A stretch of 28,614 nucleotides of DNA from Chloroflexota bacterium. Lineage in GTDB: Bacteria; Chloroflexota; Anaerolineae; Anaerolineales; UBA11858. The DNA is taken from assembly GCA_030666985.1 (NCBI GenBank), contig DAOUWT010000005.1:1-28614 (forward strand), in the 5' to 3' direction. Positions 1 through 8,256 of this stretch are shown piece after piece. The notes beneath the pieces are model-generated. The model was given only the letters and a program-made list of their open reading frames with translations, was not told where the DNA came from and ran no database searches. Positions within the stretch are counted from its first letter, which is position 1. Each line of letters begins with the position of its first letter. A program made the translations under genes and the position numbers.

Positions 1-557
1 AGATTAGAAAGCACAACTTGGTGCCCGGGAGGATTCTCGGGATGCCATTCGAAACGGGACCTCTGGAAATATTGCACAATTCGCCCATCATGGATTTCAA
101 ATCCAGAGACCGGGAAACCGAATTGGGCTACCCCTCCATGAGCTTCGAAAAATTGCAGGAAATCAAAGCAGACTCGGGGTCCATCACTTTGAAATCTTTT
201 ACATGCCTGATCGCTGGCTTGGGGAGAAAGGGCGTCTCCGGCTTCATACATGAGTTCGCCCAGGGGAGTAAGTTGAACAGATGGGAATTCATCAGGGTGA
301 AGCTCAAAACGGGCGCGTTCGAAGTATTGAACCTCGACCAAGTTGATACGATCCTTGAACCTTTCCGTGATGGGGTTTCCAAAAACAAGTTCAGCGTCTT
401 CTGTACTTTCATACTTGGCTAAAAATTTCCCCTCGACCCAATGGCCCGTTTCGGGAAAGTAGCGGCTTTCACCTGTTTGGGCATGTGTACCTCGCACTCC
501 CACCAAAAGTGTCAAGCTGATTATTATAATGAAAAGAAAACGTTGATAAGTTTTCAT
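1..557 (-). CDS. Secreted protein with VQYFxRxRFE repeats, 3' end cut by window edge
   Basis: The frame is open from an ATG at 557 to the window edge (185 codons, no stop). The start MKTYQRF plus a long hydrophobic stretch and a GTHA-Q site (residues about 23-27) looks like a Sec signal peptide, so the product should be exported. The mature part contains two similar blocks, VQYFERARFELHP (about 76-88) and VQYFQRSRFEWHP (about 161-173). Each follows a glycine-rich segment with a short FG(F/N)P-type turn (FGNPITERF, FGFPVSGFE). Repeats of this kind are common in secreted proteins of Anaerolineae, often of unknown function; a cell-surface role is inference. The gene is divergent from rpoC with about 318 bp between starts. 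No strong ribosome-binding site is visible. A plus-strand ORF over the same bases (18-422) lacks these family features and is taken as a shadow. Confidence 0.75.
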   Translation of the reverse strand, partial: MKTYQRFLFIIIISLTLLVGVRGTHAQTGESRYFPETGHWVEGKFLAKYESTEDAELVFGNPITERFKDRINLVEVQYFERARFELHPDEFPSVQLTPLGELMYEAGDALSPQASDQACKRFQSDGPRVCFDFLQFFEAHGGVAQFGFPVSGFEIHDGRIVQYFQRSRFEWHPENPPGHQVVLSN

Positions 558-603
558 GCTAAGAATTATAAACAGTTTTGCGATAGATTACAAGTCTAAT
601 GGG

Positions 604-669
604 TTAATTGACCAGGGCAATCTCAAGTTATTTGAAATACACCCATACGCGATTGCTCTGGATTAATTA
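604..669. other. Imperfect inverted repeat between divergent genes
   Basis: The arms 604-622 and 651-669 are near reverse complements of each other: GATTGCxCTGG is shared, then a one-base bulge, then an AATTA-rich end. About 28 bases lie between the arms. It sits between the starts of the secreted-protein gene and rpoC, so it is not a terminator of either; a binding site or a relic of a mobile palindrome is possible. Confidence 0.45.
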
Positions 670-681
670 CAACGAAATGTC

Positions 682-710
682 TTGACTAGCTAGTAGATGC
701 TCTGTATAAT
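682..710 (+). promoter_or_regulatory. Sigma-70 type promoter of rpoC
   Basis: TTGACT at 682-687 and a perfect TATAAT at 705-710 are separated by 17 bp. This is the best consensus promoter in the window. The expected start of transcription is about 717, giving a leader of about 158 nt before rpoC. A 10-bp palindrome, ACTAGCTAGT (685-694), overlaps the -35 end and the spacer and could be an operator. Confidence 0.8.
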
Positions 711-758
711 TATGCTTCGCATGCTAAGAGAAAAAACGATAAATGACGGATATATCAA

Positions 759-790
759 CAAGCGCCTGAGACATTATTCTCATGCGCTTG
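759..790 (+). promoter_or_regulatory. Hairpin in the rpoC leader
   Basis: CAAGCGC (759-765) pairs with GCGCTTG (784-790). After one C-T mismatch, TGAGA (767-771) pairs with TCTCA (778-782), leaving the six-base loop CATTAT. The 12-bp stem lies about 42 nt into the predicted transcript. Only a short T stretch (ATTTTG) follows, so it is at best a weak terminator; a leader control element or mRNA stabiliser are alternatives. Confidence 0.55.
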
Positions 791-874
791 ATTTTGTATG
801 TGAGATGCTTAGCACATTTGTTCTTTGGCGAGAGTTTGGAATTATTTGAGTAATGCGATTCAGGAGGTGACTGC

Positions 875-3800
875 ATGAAAACCAAAGGATTGACGAAACT
901 TCGTATCGGTCTAGCTTCGCCCGAAACCATTCTGGGTTGGTCTTATGGGGAAGTATTAGAACCAGAAACGATCAACTACCGGCGCTTACGCCCTGAAAAA
1001 GACGGCTTGTTTTGTGAGGCTATTTTTGGACCAACTCGCGATTATCAATGCTACTGCGGAAAATATAAAAACATCCGCTATAAAGGCATTGTTTGTGATA
1101 AGTGTGAAGTAGAAGTTACCCGCTCTTCGGTGCGCCGTGAACGAATGGGACACATACAGTTAGCTACCCCGGCAGCACATCTCTGGTTTTCTAGGCGCAT
1201 CCCATCCATGCTGGGGAGATTATTGGATATGTCTCGCCGAGACTTGGATAGGGTCATGTACTTTGCCCAGTACATGGTTACTTATGTGGACGAGGAAGGT
1301 CGCCAGAAAGCGCTTGACCGCTTGAAGGAAGAGTACACCAGCGACGAAGGAAAGGTTGGCGCGGAACTTGTTGCTCAAATTGAAACTGTCGAAACTGAGC
1401 GAGAGCAAGACCAGGCTGAGTTAGAAGAGCGAAAAAAGCGTCTTGAAGCTCAGTTCGATGAGAAAATCGCTGCAGAGCTAGAACCCATTATCGAACAAGG
1501 CCAGCGTTTAGAACGCACTTTGCAAGACCAGGTTGGTTCTACCACTAATGACGATATTATTTTCCCCAAAACTGAAGAGATTATCGTGAAGGCTGGGGAA
1601 GAGATTAGCACTTCTCATATCTCTAAAGTTCAAGATGTGGTCAAACAACGCCTGAAAGAAATTGAAGATGATCTTGAAGTTCAGAAAGAAAATGAGTTAG
1701 AGTACATCAAACTGGATATCGCTCGAGTTCGGGCTGAAACCGCTCAGTCCATCCAAAGACTCCAACAACAGCTTAATGCAGAACGAGAGGGCACTCAAGC
1801 AGAGTACAAAAAATTGCGACAAGACCTCTTGGATCTACAACCGCTTACCTTTTTGGGGGAACCGGATTATCGGGATTTGCGTTCCCGCCATGGACAAATA
1901 TTCGAGGCCGAAATGGGGGCAGAGGCTTTTCTCGACATCTTGAAACGTTTGGATTTGGACGCTCTCGCAAAGGAGCTGTGGCACGAAATTCGCACGTCTG
2001 GTAGTAAGCAAAAACGTAGCAGAGCCACGAAACGCCTCAAGGTTGTCAACGCTTTTCGTGAATCTAATAATAAACCGGAGTGGATGATCCTTACTGTTCT
2101 ACCGGTAATTCCGCCAGATTTGCGTCCAATGGTACAACTAGATGGAGGACGCTTTGCTACGTCTGACCTGAATGACCTTTACCGGCGTGTCATTAACCGG
2201 AACAATCGTTTAAAACGCCTTCTGGAGCTGGGTGCGCCAGATGTGATCATCAGAAACGAAAAGCGCATGCTTCAAGAAGCGGTAGATTCCTTGATCGACA
2301 ACTCTCAACGTGGGAAAGCCCTTTCCCGCCGCGGAAGACGCGAGTTGAGATCCCTCAGCGATATGGTGAAAGGAAAGAAAGGTCGTTTCCGTCGTAACCT
2401 GTTGGGCAAACGCGTGGACTATTCTGGCCGTTCGGTCATTGTCTCCGGGTCTAAACTTGAGATGCACCAATGTGGTTTGCCCAAGAAAATGGCTCTGGAA
2501 TTATTTCGCCCCTTTGTGATTTCTGAATTGGTTAAAAAGGGATACGCTACAAACGTAAAAGGTGCTAAACGGCTAATCGAGCGAAACCGTCCAGAAGTTT
2601 GGGAAGCATTAGATGCAGCCATCTTGGAACGCCCAATTTTACTGAACCGTGCTCCCACCTTGCACCGCCTGGGAATACAGGCTTTCGAACCTCAACTGAT
2701 TGAAGGAAGCGCTATCCAGTTGCATCCTTTGGTTTGTCCAGCTTTCAACGCCGACTTCGATGGCGACCAAATGGCAGTCCATGTGCCACTGTCTAAAGAG
2801 GCTGTTAAAGAAGCCAGAGAGTTGATGCTATCTTCGAAAAACCTGCTCAAACCGGCTAGTGGCGAGCCAATCATCCTCCCTTCTAAAGATATGGTCTTAG
2901 GAGTCTACTACCTTACTCATGAAGACGAACGACCCCATAAAGGTGACGGTCGGGTTTTCTCCACCTTCGATGAAGTCCTTATGGCGTATAACCTGGACCA
3001 GGTTGAGATACCTACCAAGATACGGTTATTAGCCAATACCTGGTACGACGGCAAATGGAATCGGCTTGATGAAAAGGAAGAACGTTTGATCGAAACAACA
3101 GTGGGTCAGTCTATTTTCAATAACGCTTTACCCACTGAAGTACAATATGTGAACTGGACTCTAGCCAAAGGTGATGTAAAAGACATCATCTCGGAAATCT
3201 ATGAGATTTGTGGTGAAGAAATCACCACCAAAGCAGCAGATAGCATCAAAAATATTGGCTTCGAATATGCAACACGATCTGGATATTCGATCGCCATTAC
3301 CGATCTAATGATCCCTCGCGAAAAGGAGAAGCTAGTCCAAGACGCCTTGGAACAAGTACAAAAAGTGGAACGAGGTTTTCGACGTGGCCTGTTGACTGAA
3401 CAGGAGCAGGATGAACGCCTTGTAGAAATTTGGCAAGAAACAACCGTGCAAGTAGGTAAAGCCCTTGAAGAGAACATGGATCCCTATGGCGACATGACAG
3501 TTATGGCTGTTTCCGGAGCGACAAAAGGTGGTTTTGGGCCCGTTTCCCAATTAGCTGGTATGCGTGGTCTCATGGCCGATCCTTCTGGTCGGGTTATTAC
3601 CGTGCCAATTCTCTCCAGTTTCCGCGAAGGACTGACAGCCCTCGAATACTTTATATCTAGTCATGGAGCACGCAAAGGCCTCGCAGATACTGCCCTACGT
3701 ACCGCTGACGCTGGTTATCTTACTCGCCGTCTGGTAGATGTCTCTCAAGACATTATCATCAATGCGGACGATTGTGGAACAACGGAAGGCATCACCCTTG

Positions 3801-5188
3801 AGCGAGGCGATGAAATCGGCGGACAGTCTTTTAAAGACCGTGTCTTTAGCCGGGTAGTGGCTGAACATATTGTAGATGAAGAAACAGGAGAACTATTACT
3901 GGAGAAAGATTCTCTAGTGACTCGTGACCTCTCTCGAAAGATTCAAGAAGCTAATGTTGATAGTGTTAAAGTCTACTCTCCTTTAACTTGCGTATTGGAA
4001 CATGGAATATGTGCCAAATGTTATGGGTCGGATCTTGGTCGAGGGCGTTTAGCAAAGAAAGGCTCTTCAGTGGGAATTGTAGCGGCCCAATCTATTGGTG
4101 AACCCGGTACGCAATTGACATTGCGGACATTCCATAGTGGTGGTGTGGCTGCTCAAAGCGATATTACAACCGGTTTGCCCCGCATAGAAGAACTTTTCGA
4201 GGCCCGCAAATCCCCCAAAGGTGAAGCTGTTCTAACCGAAATTGCCGGAACAGTGCATATTGAAAAATCTGACCGCTATAGTGACATGCGTATCGTTCGC
4301 GTCGAAAACAACGAAATGGTGAGTGATCCCTACCGCATCCCTGATGGTTGGACACTTGAGGTCAAAGAAGAGGACAATCTGGAAGAAGGAGCCGTGATCG
4401 CCTCCCATGAAGATGAAGAGGACACCATCATCGCAAAAAATGGAGGACGAGTACGCTTCGAAGATGGTAACGTAATCGTCTCTTATGAAGTGAATGAAGA
4501 GAAAGTCTACCAAATCCCCAGCAACGCCCACCTCTCGGTCGAAGAAGGTGACCGAGTAGAACCGGCCCAACCACTGACCATAGGCTCGCTAAACACTCAT
4601 GATATTCTACGTATCAGAGGACGTAACACGTGCCAAAACTACATGCTATCTGAGTTTCACAAAGTCTACCGTTCACAAGGCCAGAACATTCACGACAAGC
4701 ATTTTGAAGTAGTTATCTCGAAGATGATGTCAAAAGTGGTAGTAACAGATTCAGGAGATTCGAAGTATCTCCCCAGTGATTTAGTAAACCGTATCGAACT
4801 GATGAAGAAAAACGAAGAACTTCTTCAAGAGGGAAAGCGGCCTGCTCAATTTGAAGAAGTCCTCCTGGGAATCACAAAAGCGGCTTTGAACACCGAATCT
4901 TTCCTCTCAGCAGCCTCGTTCCAACACACAATCAAAGTCCTCACAAAAGCTGCCATAGAAGGCGACGAAGACCCACTATATGGATTGAAAGAAAATGTGA
5001 TCATTGGTAAGCTAATCCCCTCCGGGACAGGCTTTTCGCAGGGGCCTTTCGCTGAGAAAGACCATTTTGATAAAGAAGAGCCGGAACTCCCCATAGTAGC
5101 CAAGGTTGATTCCCAACCTGAGGCTGAACTTGAGAACTTAGAAGATTCAGTAGACGAGACGCTTGAACCGCAAATTGAAGTTGAGTAA
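875..5188 (+). CDS. rpoC: DNA-directed RNA polymerase subunit beta'
   Basis: Largest catalytic subunit of bacterial RNA polymerase (1437 aa), which binds DNA and the active-site magnesium. The N-terminal zinc site is C59, C61, C74, C77. The catalytic loop NADFDGD is at 625-631. The second zinc site is C967, C1039, C1046, C1049. The trigger-loop region GEPGTQLTLRTFHSGG lies at about 1073-1090, with no large insert of the proteobacterial SI3 type. Residues about 125-350 form a Glu/Lys/Gln-rich, largely coiled-coil insert, as in several non-proteobacterial lineages. The acidic C-terminal tail (about 1405-1437) is also notable. The start is fixed by AGGAGGTGA at 862-870, five bases before ATG. 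rpoB is not directly upstream; the neighbour is divergent, so this subunit is made from its own promoter at 682-710. An intrinsic terminator follows at 5208. Confidence 0.98.
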   Translation: MKTKGLTKLRIGLASPETILGWSYGEVLEPETINYRRLRPEKDGLFCEAIFGPTRDYQCYCGKYKNIRYKGIVCDKCEVEVTRSSVRRERMGHIQLATPAAHLWFSRRIPSMLGRLLDMSRRDLDRVMYFAQYMVTYVDEEGRQKALDRLKEEYTSDEGKVGAELVAQIETVETEREQDQAELEERKKRLEAQFDEKIAAELEPIIEQGQRLERTLQDQVGSTTNDDIIFPKTEEIIVKAGEEISTSHISKVQDVVKQRLKEIEDDLEVQKENELEYIKLDIARVRAETAQSIQRLQQQLNAEREGTQAEYKKLRQDLLDLQPLTFLGEPDYRDLRSRHGQIFEAEMGAEAFLDILKRLDLDALAKELWHEIRTSGSKQKRSRATKRLKVVNAFRESNNKPEWMILTVLPVIPPDLRPMVQLDGGRFATSDLNDLYRRVINRNNRLKRLLELGAPDVIIRNEKRMLQEAVDSLIDNSQRGKALSRRGRRELRSLSDMVKGKKGRFRRNLLGKRVDYSGRSVIVSGSKLEMHQCGLPKKMALELFRPFVISELVKKGYATNVKGAKRLIERNRPEVWEALDAAILERPILLNRAPTLHRLGIQAFEPQLIEGSAIQLHPLVCPAFNADFDGDQMAVHVPLSKEAVKEARELMLSSKNLLKPASGEPIILPSKDMVLGVYYLTHEDERPHKGDGRVFSTFDEVLMAYNLDQVEIPTKIRLLANTWYDGKWNRLDEKEERLIETTVGQSIFNNALPTEVQYVNWTLAKGDVKDIISEIYEICGEEITTKAADSIKNIGFEYATRSGYSIAITDLMIPREKEKLVQDALEQVQKVERGFRRGLLTEQEQDERLVEIWQETTVQVGKALEENMDPYGDMTVMAVSGATKGGFGPVSQLAGMRGLMADPSGRVITVPILSSFREGLTALEYFISSHGARKGLADTALRTADAGYLTRRLVDVSQDIIINADDCGTTEGITLERGDEIGGQSFKDRVFSRVVAEHIVDEETGELLLEKDSLVTRDLSRKIQEANVDSVKVYSPLTCVLEHGICAKCYGSDLGRGRLAKKGSSVGIVAAQSIGEPGTQLTLRTFHSGGVAAQSDITTGLPRIEELFEARKSPKGEAVLTEIAGTVHIEKSDRYSDMRIVRVENNEMVSDPYRIPDGWTLEVKEEDNLEEGAVIASHEDEEDTIIAKNGGRVRFEDGNVIVSYEVNEEKVYQIPSNAHLSVEEGDRVEPAQPLTIGSLNTHDILRIRGRNTCQNYMLSEFHKVYRSQGQNIHDKHFEVVISKMMSKVVVTDSGDSKYLPSDLVNRIELMKKNEELLQEGKRPAQFEEVLLGITKAALNTESFLSAASFQHTIKVLTKAAIEGDEDPLYGLKENVIIGKLIPSGTGFSQGPFAEKDHFDKEEPELPIVAKVDSQPEAELENLEDSVDETLEPQIEVE

Positions 5189-5207
5189 CTCTTACGCGCT
5201 GCTTCCC

Positions 5208-5239
5208 TCCCCAGCTTCGAAAGGAGCTGGGGATTTTTT
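5208..5239 (+). terminator. Intrinsic terminator after rpoC
   Basis: CCCCAGCT (5209-5216) pairs with AGCTGGGG (5225-5232), with an extra T-A pair outside and an 8-base loop, followed by six T at 5234-5239. It lies 20 bp after the rpoC stop codon, so rpoC is probably transcribed alone. Confidence 0.9.
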
Positions 5240-5303
5240 CTTTAATGTATCTCAACCAGTAATTATTCAAACCCTGTGGATTTTCGGGAGAGGGTGCCAC
5301 GTT

Positions 5304-5328
5304 GGGGGGGACGGGGGGGGGGGGGGGG
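5304..5328 (+). repeat. Poly-G tract (7 G, AC, 16 G)
   Basis: Seven G (5304-5310), AC, then sixteen uninterrupted G (5313-5328). The tract lies in the rpoC-gyrA spacer about 90 bp before the gyrA -10 box. It can slip during replication and sequencing, so its exact length is uncertain. It has enough guanines to form a G-quadruplex. The rest of this 348-bp spacer holds only the terminator, the promoter and a short heptad repeat. Confidence 0.85.
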
Positions 5329-5414
5329 ATGGTATCCACGCCGGGGAGAGGTTTTCCTAATCCCCAGCCGCCTACGCTCCCAACAATCTCCCGAGCTATA
5401 AAGAGTTTGTTTCA

Positions 5415-5423
5415 TGTTATAAT
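5415..5423 (+). promoter_or_regulatory. Extended -10 promoter of gyrA
   Basis: TGTTATAAT at 5415-5423 is an extended -10 element with a perfect TATAAT hexamer. No good -35 hexamer lies 16-18 bp upstream, as is typical for extended -10 promoters. Transcription should begin near 5430, leaving a leader of about 107 nt. Confidence 0.65.
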
Positions 5424-5482
5424 GCCCTTCGACAAAAAACACGGTAAGGGAGTTCCAAGATTTAAATTCTCCAACATGCACT

Positions 5483-5506
5483 ACGCAACACGCAACACGA
5501 AACACG
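5483..5506 (+). repeat. Short heptad tandem repeat in the gyrA leader
   Basis: Three seven-base units (ACGCAAC, ACGCAAC, ACGAAAC) plus ACG. It lies in the predicted 5' leader of gyrA, 30 bp before the start codon. Seven-base short tandem repeats are common in intergenic DNA of this kind of genome; no function is evident. Confidence 0.7.
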
Positions 5507-5536
5507 TTTTGTATTCTATTCCATTGGGAGGTTTTT

Positions 5537-8008
5537 ATGGAAGTCGGTTTAGTTCGTCAAATAGATATTGACGATGAGATGCAGCAAGCATATTTAGATT
5601 ACGCTATGAGCGTGATTGTCTCTCGTGCCCTGCCGGACGCCCGGGATGGTTTAAAGCCCGTCCATCGCCGCATTTTATATGCCATGCACGACATGGGCAT
5701 TCAAGCCAGCAGCACCTTTAAAAAGTCCGCTCGTATCGTCGGGGAAGTTTTGGGAAAATACCATCCGCATGGCGATATGGCAGTCTATGATTCTATGGCT
5801 CGCATGGCGCAAGACTTTTCCATGCGTTATCCTTTGGTGGAAGGGCAAGGCAACTTTGGAAGTATCGATGGGGATTCTCCTGCTGCTATGCGTTATACCG
5901 AAGCCCGTATGGCTCCCCCTGCCATGCTCATGCTGGAAGACCTGGATAAAGAAACAGTAAATTTTCGAGAGAACTTCGACGGCACTTTAGAAGAGCCTAT
6001 AATTTTACCGGCTTCTTTCCCAAACCTGCTTGTGAACGGAGTAACAGGAATCGCAGTGGGAATGTCGACGAGCATTCCGCCTCATAACCTTGGAGAGGTA
6101 GTTGATGCCCTGAACTTCATGCTCGAAAATTGGAAAAATATTGATACCATCACTGTAGAAGAATTAACAGAATTCATCCAAGGCCCTGATTTCCCAACCG
6201 GTGGCGTGGTCTTACAAGATACCCGCCGCAGCGGCCTAAAGAGCGCTTATGGCAGTGGGCGGGGGCGGGTTCGAGTTCGAGCGCGTGCCATTGTGGAAGA
6301 AATGAGCCGGGGGCGAAATCGGATCGTAGTTACTGAAATTCCCTACCTGACCAAAAAAACCACCGTCATCGAACGCATCGCAAAATTAGCCCGTGAAGGG
6401 CAATTAGACGGAGTAGCAGATCTGCGAGATGAGTCAGACCGCCAGGGGATGCGCATCGTCATCGAGTTGACCAAATCAGCGGACCCGGAAGAAGTGCTGG
6501 AAACACTATATAAACATTCCACCATGGAATTGACTTTCAGCATTATCATGTTGGCCCTGGTAAATGGTGAACCTCGTCTACTTAGTTTGAAACAAGCACT
6601 TCATATTTACCTCTCCCATCGTCTGACCATTGTCAAACGCCGGAGCGAGTACCAGTTGGGAAAAGCAGAGGCTCGCGCTCATATCTTGGAGGGCTTGCAA
6701 GTCGCTTTAGATAATTTAGACGAAATCATCGATACCATTCGTCGTTCACGGTCGGTGCAAACAGCTCAAAAGAACCTGATGCGAACTTATCACCTGTCGG
6801 AAACACAGGCCCAAGCCATTTTGAATATGCCCCTGCGCCGTTTGGCATCCATGGAGCGTAAGAAAATAGAGACAGAATTCAAGGAATTACTAGGAAAAAT
6901 AAAAAAAATAAAAGCACTCTTACGATCTCCTAAGAAAATGAGACAAGTAATTGCTGAGTCCCTCCGGAAAATAAAAGAGGAATATGCCGACCCCCGGCGA
7001 ACCCATATTGCGAAAGTGGAAGGGGGAGAAAAAGAAGCTCCCATGACCTTTACGCAATTGACCCCCTCGGATGACGTTTGGGTGATGGTAGACCGCGAAG
7101 GACAGATTTCCCGCACCCCCGGGGACGACACACCCCGCCCCAGCGGTTGGGACGTCCCGGAGCATTTAGTCCGCGTCAACACGCGGGATACGCTTTACAT
7201 CGTCACAGAGCAAGGGCAGGCAGCCGCCCTCCCCGTTCATACCCTGCCAGAAGCAGAAAAACCATCCCAGGGAGTTCATTTCTCGAACCTCTCCCCCCTT
7301 ACCGAGAAAGATAAAATTGGAGTCATTTTCGCCTTGCCTTCCAAGAGAAGACAGGATGAAGAGCGGTATGTAATTACAGTCACCAGCGAGAGCATGGTCA
7401 AAAAAAGCGACATTAATGAAGTGCCGGGACCAACGGCAAAACCCTTTACGCTTGTGAAAGTCAACCAGGGAGACCGCCTAAAAGCCATCCGCTTGAGCAA
7501 CGGGAACCAAGATATTTTCTTGGCAACCAAACATGGCATGTCCATTCGCTTCTCTGAAGAGGATGCCCGTCCCATGGGGCTGGTAGCCGCGGGCGTGAAT
7601 GGCATGAAATTAAAAAAGGGGGACGAGGTAATAGGCATGGAGATTTTGCCTTCCTCAGATGAAGTTTTCTTGCTCACCTCAACCGGAAGAGCAAAACGAG
7701 TTGCTGCCGGTGACTTCCCCCGCCAAGGACGTTATGGACAGGGTGTCATTGCCTGGAGATTACCAAAAGGAGCCGAGTTAGTCGGCATGACCGTTGGCAG
7801 AGGCACACTTAGGGTAACAGTCCACCTGGACGAGTACGCGCCAAAGTCGGCCCGCCTGGACGATGCCCCCCTCCAAACCCGCAGCGCGGCACGCGGGGGG
7901 GAGGTGATAGAAATGCGGAAAGGTGACAAAGCCGTTAAGCTAACAGTCCCCTGGGATGTCAGCAGGCCCGTAACAAAGGGAAAATCTAAACAACTACGCC
8001 TGTGTTAG
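5537..8008 (+). CDS. gyrA: Type IIA DNA topoisomerase subunit A (gyrase A, possibly ParC-like)
   Basis: Breakage-reunion subunit that cuts and rejoins both DNA strands through a tyrosine; it works with a GyrB/ParE ATPase not in this window. The N-terminal domain begins with the typical YLDYAMSVIVSRALPDARDG (19-38). The catalytic tyrosine is Y120 in AAMRYTEARM. The length (823 aa) fits GyrA, with a C-terminal beta-pinwheel from about residue 500. Two oddities stand out. The quinolone-contact serine (E. coli S83) is Met81 in HPHGDMAVYD, while the acidic partner is kept as D85. The canonical GyrA-box is not visible at the start of the pinwheel; a similar RQGRYGQG occurs late, at 729-736. The protein may therefore be a topoisomerase IV-like or non-wrapping gyrase subunit. 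GGGAGG (5526-5531) five bases before ATG supports the start. Confidence 0.9.
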   Translation: MEVGLVRQIDIDDEMQQAYLDYAMSVIVSRALPDARDGLKPVHRRILYAMHDMGIQASSTFKKSARIVGEVLGKYHPHGDMAVYDSMARMAQDFSMRYPLVEGQGNFGSIDGDSPAAMRYTEARMAPPAMLMLEDLDKETVNFRENFDGTLEEPIILPASFPNLLVNGVTGIAVGMSTSIPPHNLGEVVDALNFMLENWKNIDTITVEELTEFIQGPDFPTGGVVLQDTRRSGLKSAYGSGRGRVRVRARAIVEEMSRGRNRIVVTEIPYLTKKTTVIERIAKLAREGQLDGVADLRDESDRQGMRIVIELTKSADPEEVLETLYKHSTMELTFSIIMLALVNGEPRLLSLKQALHIYLSHRLTIVKRRSEYQLGKAEARAHILEGLQVALDNLDEIIDTIRRSRSVQTAQKNLMRTYHLSETQAQAILNMPLRRLASMERKKIETEFKELLGKIKKIKALLRSPKKMRQVIAESLRKIKEEYADPRRTHIAKVEGGEKEAPMTFTQLTPSDDVWVMVDREGQISRTPGDDTPRPSGWDVPEHLVRVNTRDTLYIVTEQGQAAALPVHTLPEAEKPSQGVHFSNLSPLTEKDKIGVIFALPSKRRQDEERYVITVTSESMVKKSDINEVPGPTAKPFTLVKVNQGDRLKAIRLSNGNQDIFLATKHGMSIRFSEEDARPMGLVAAGVNGMKLKKGDEVIGMEILPSSDEVFLLTSTGRAKRVAAGDFPRQGRYGQGVIAWRLPKGAELVGMTVGRGTLRVTVHLDEYAPKSARLDDAPLQTRSAARGGEVIEMRKGDKAVKLTVPWDVSRPVTKGKSKQLRLC

Positions 8009-8039
8009 GGGACGGGTACGCGGTGCGGCAATGTCAACT

Positions 8040-8053
8040 GTCACTGCGAGCGG
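8040..8053. repeat. Fragment of CHCEER-type palindromic element
   Basis: GTCACTGCGAGCGG matches the left tip of the element at 13537-13647 (ATGTCACTGCGAGG). Only one end is recognisable, just after the gyrA stop codon, so this is a probable remnant. The match is short and could be chance. Confidence 0.35.
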
Positions 8054-8074
8054 GTAATTATTCACTCCCAGCCT

Positions 8075-8125
8075 CCTTGAATTGAAATTCAAGGCTAACG
8101 AAAACGAAGTCCGTTGAAACGGACT
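8075..8125. repeat. Twin-palindrome element, copy 1
   Basis: A first palindrome, CCTTGAATT-GA-AATTCAAGG (8075-8094), is followed by 13 nt and a second palindrome, AGTCCGTT-GA-AACGGACT (8108-8125). The same design with the same 13-nt spacer but different stems occurs at 17513-17561 and 19652-19700. It resembles REP-like twin-hairpin elements; no transposase is nearby. There is no T-run, so it is not a standard terminator for gyrA. Confidence 0.85.
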
Positions 8126-8256
8126 GGAATCATTATTGGACCAACTCGGATTTGAGGGGTAAGGACCCCCAACATGTAATTACCACGAAGACACGCGCTT
8201 TGCGTCCCTTACCAAATGGATGCACACCGCGTGCGGGAAGACTCAAAGGAAAACGC

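Noticed and set aside
18..422. Plus-strand ORF of 134 codons at the left edge
   Set aside because: The minus-strand frame over the same bases has a signal peptide and two family repeats and runs off the edge; the plus-strand product shows no family features.
5163..5571. Small ORFs crossing the poly-G tract and the gyrA start
   Set aside because: They depend on the length of an unstable G run, overlap the promoter and gyrA start, and give low-complexity glycine products.
8152..8256. 35-codon N-terminal extension of the PHP frame
   Set aside because: The PHP core begins right after GTG 8257, which has AAAGGA six bases upstream; the extension has no family match.
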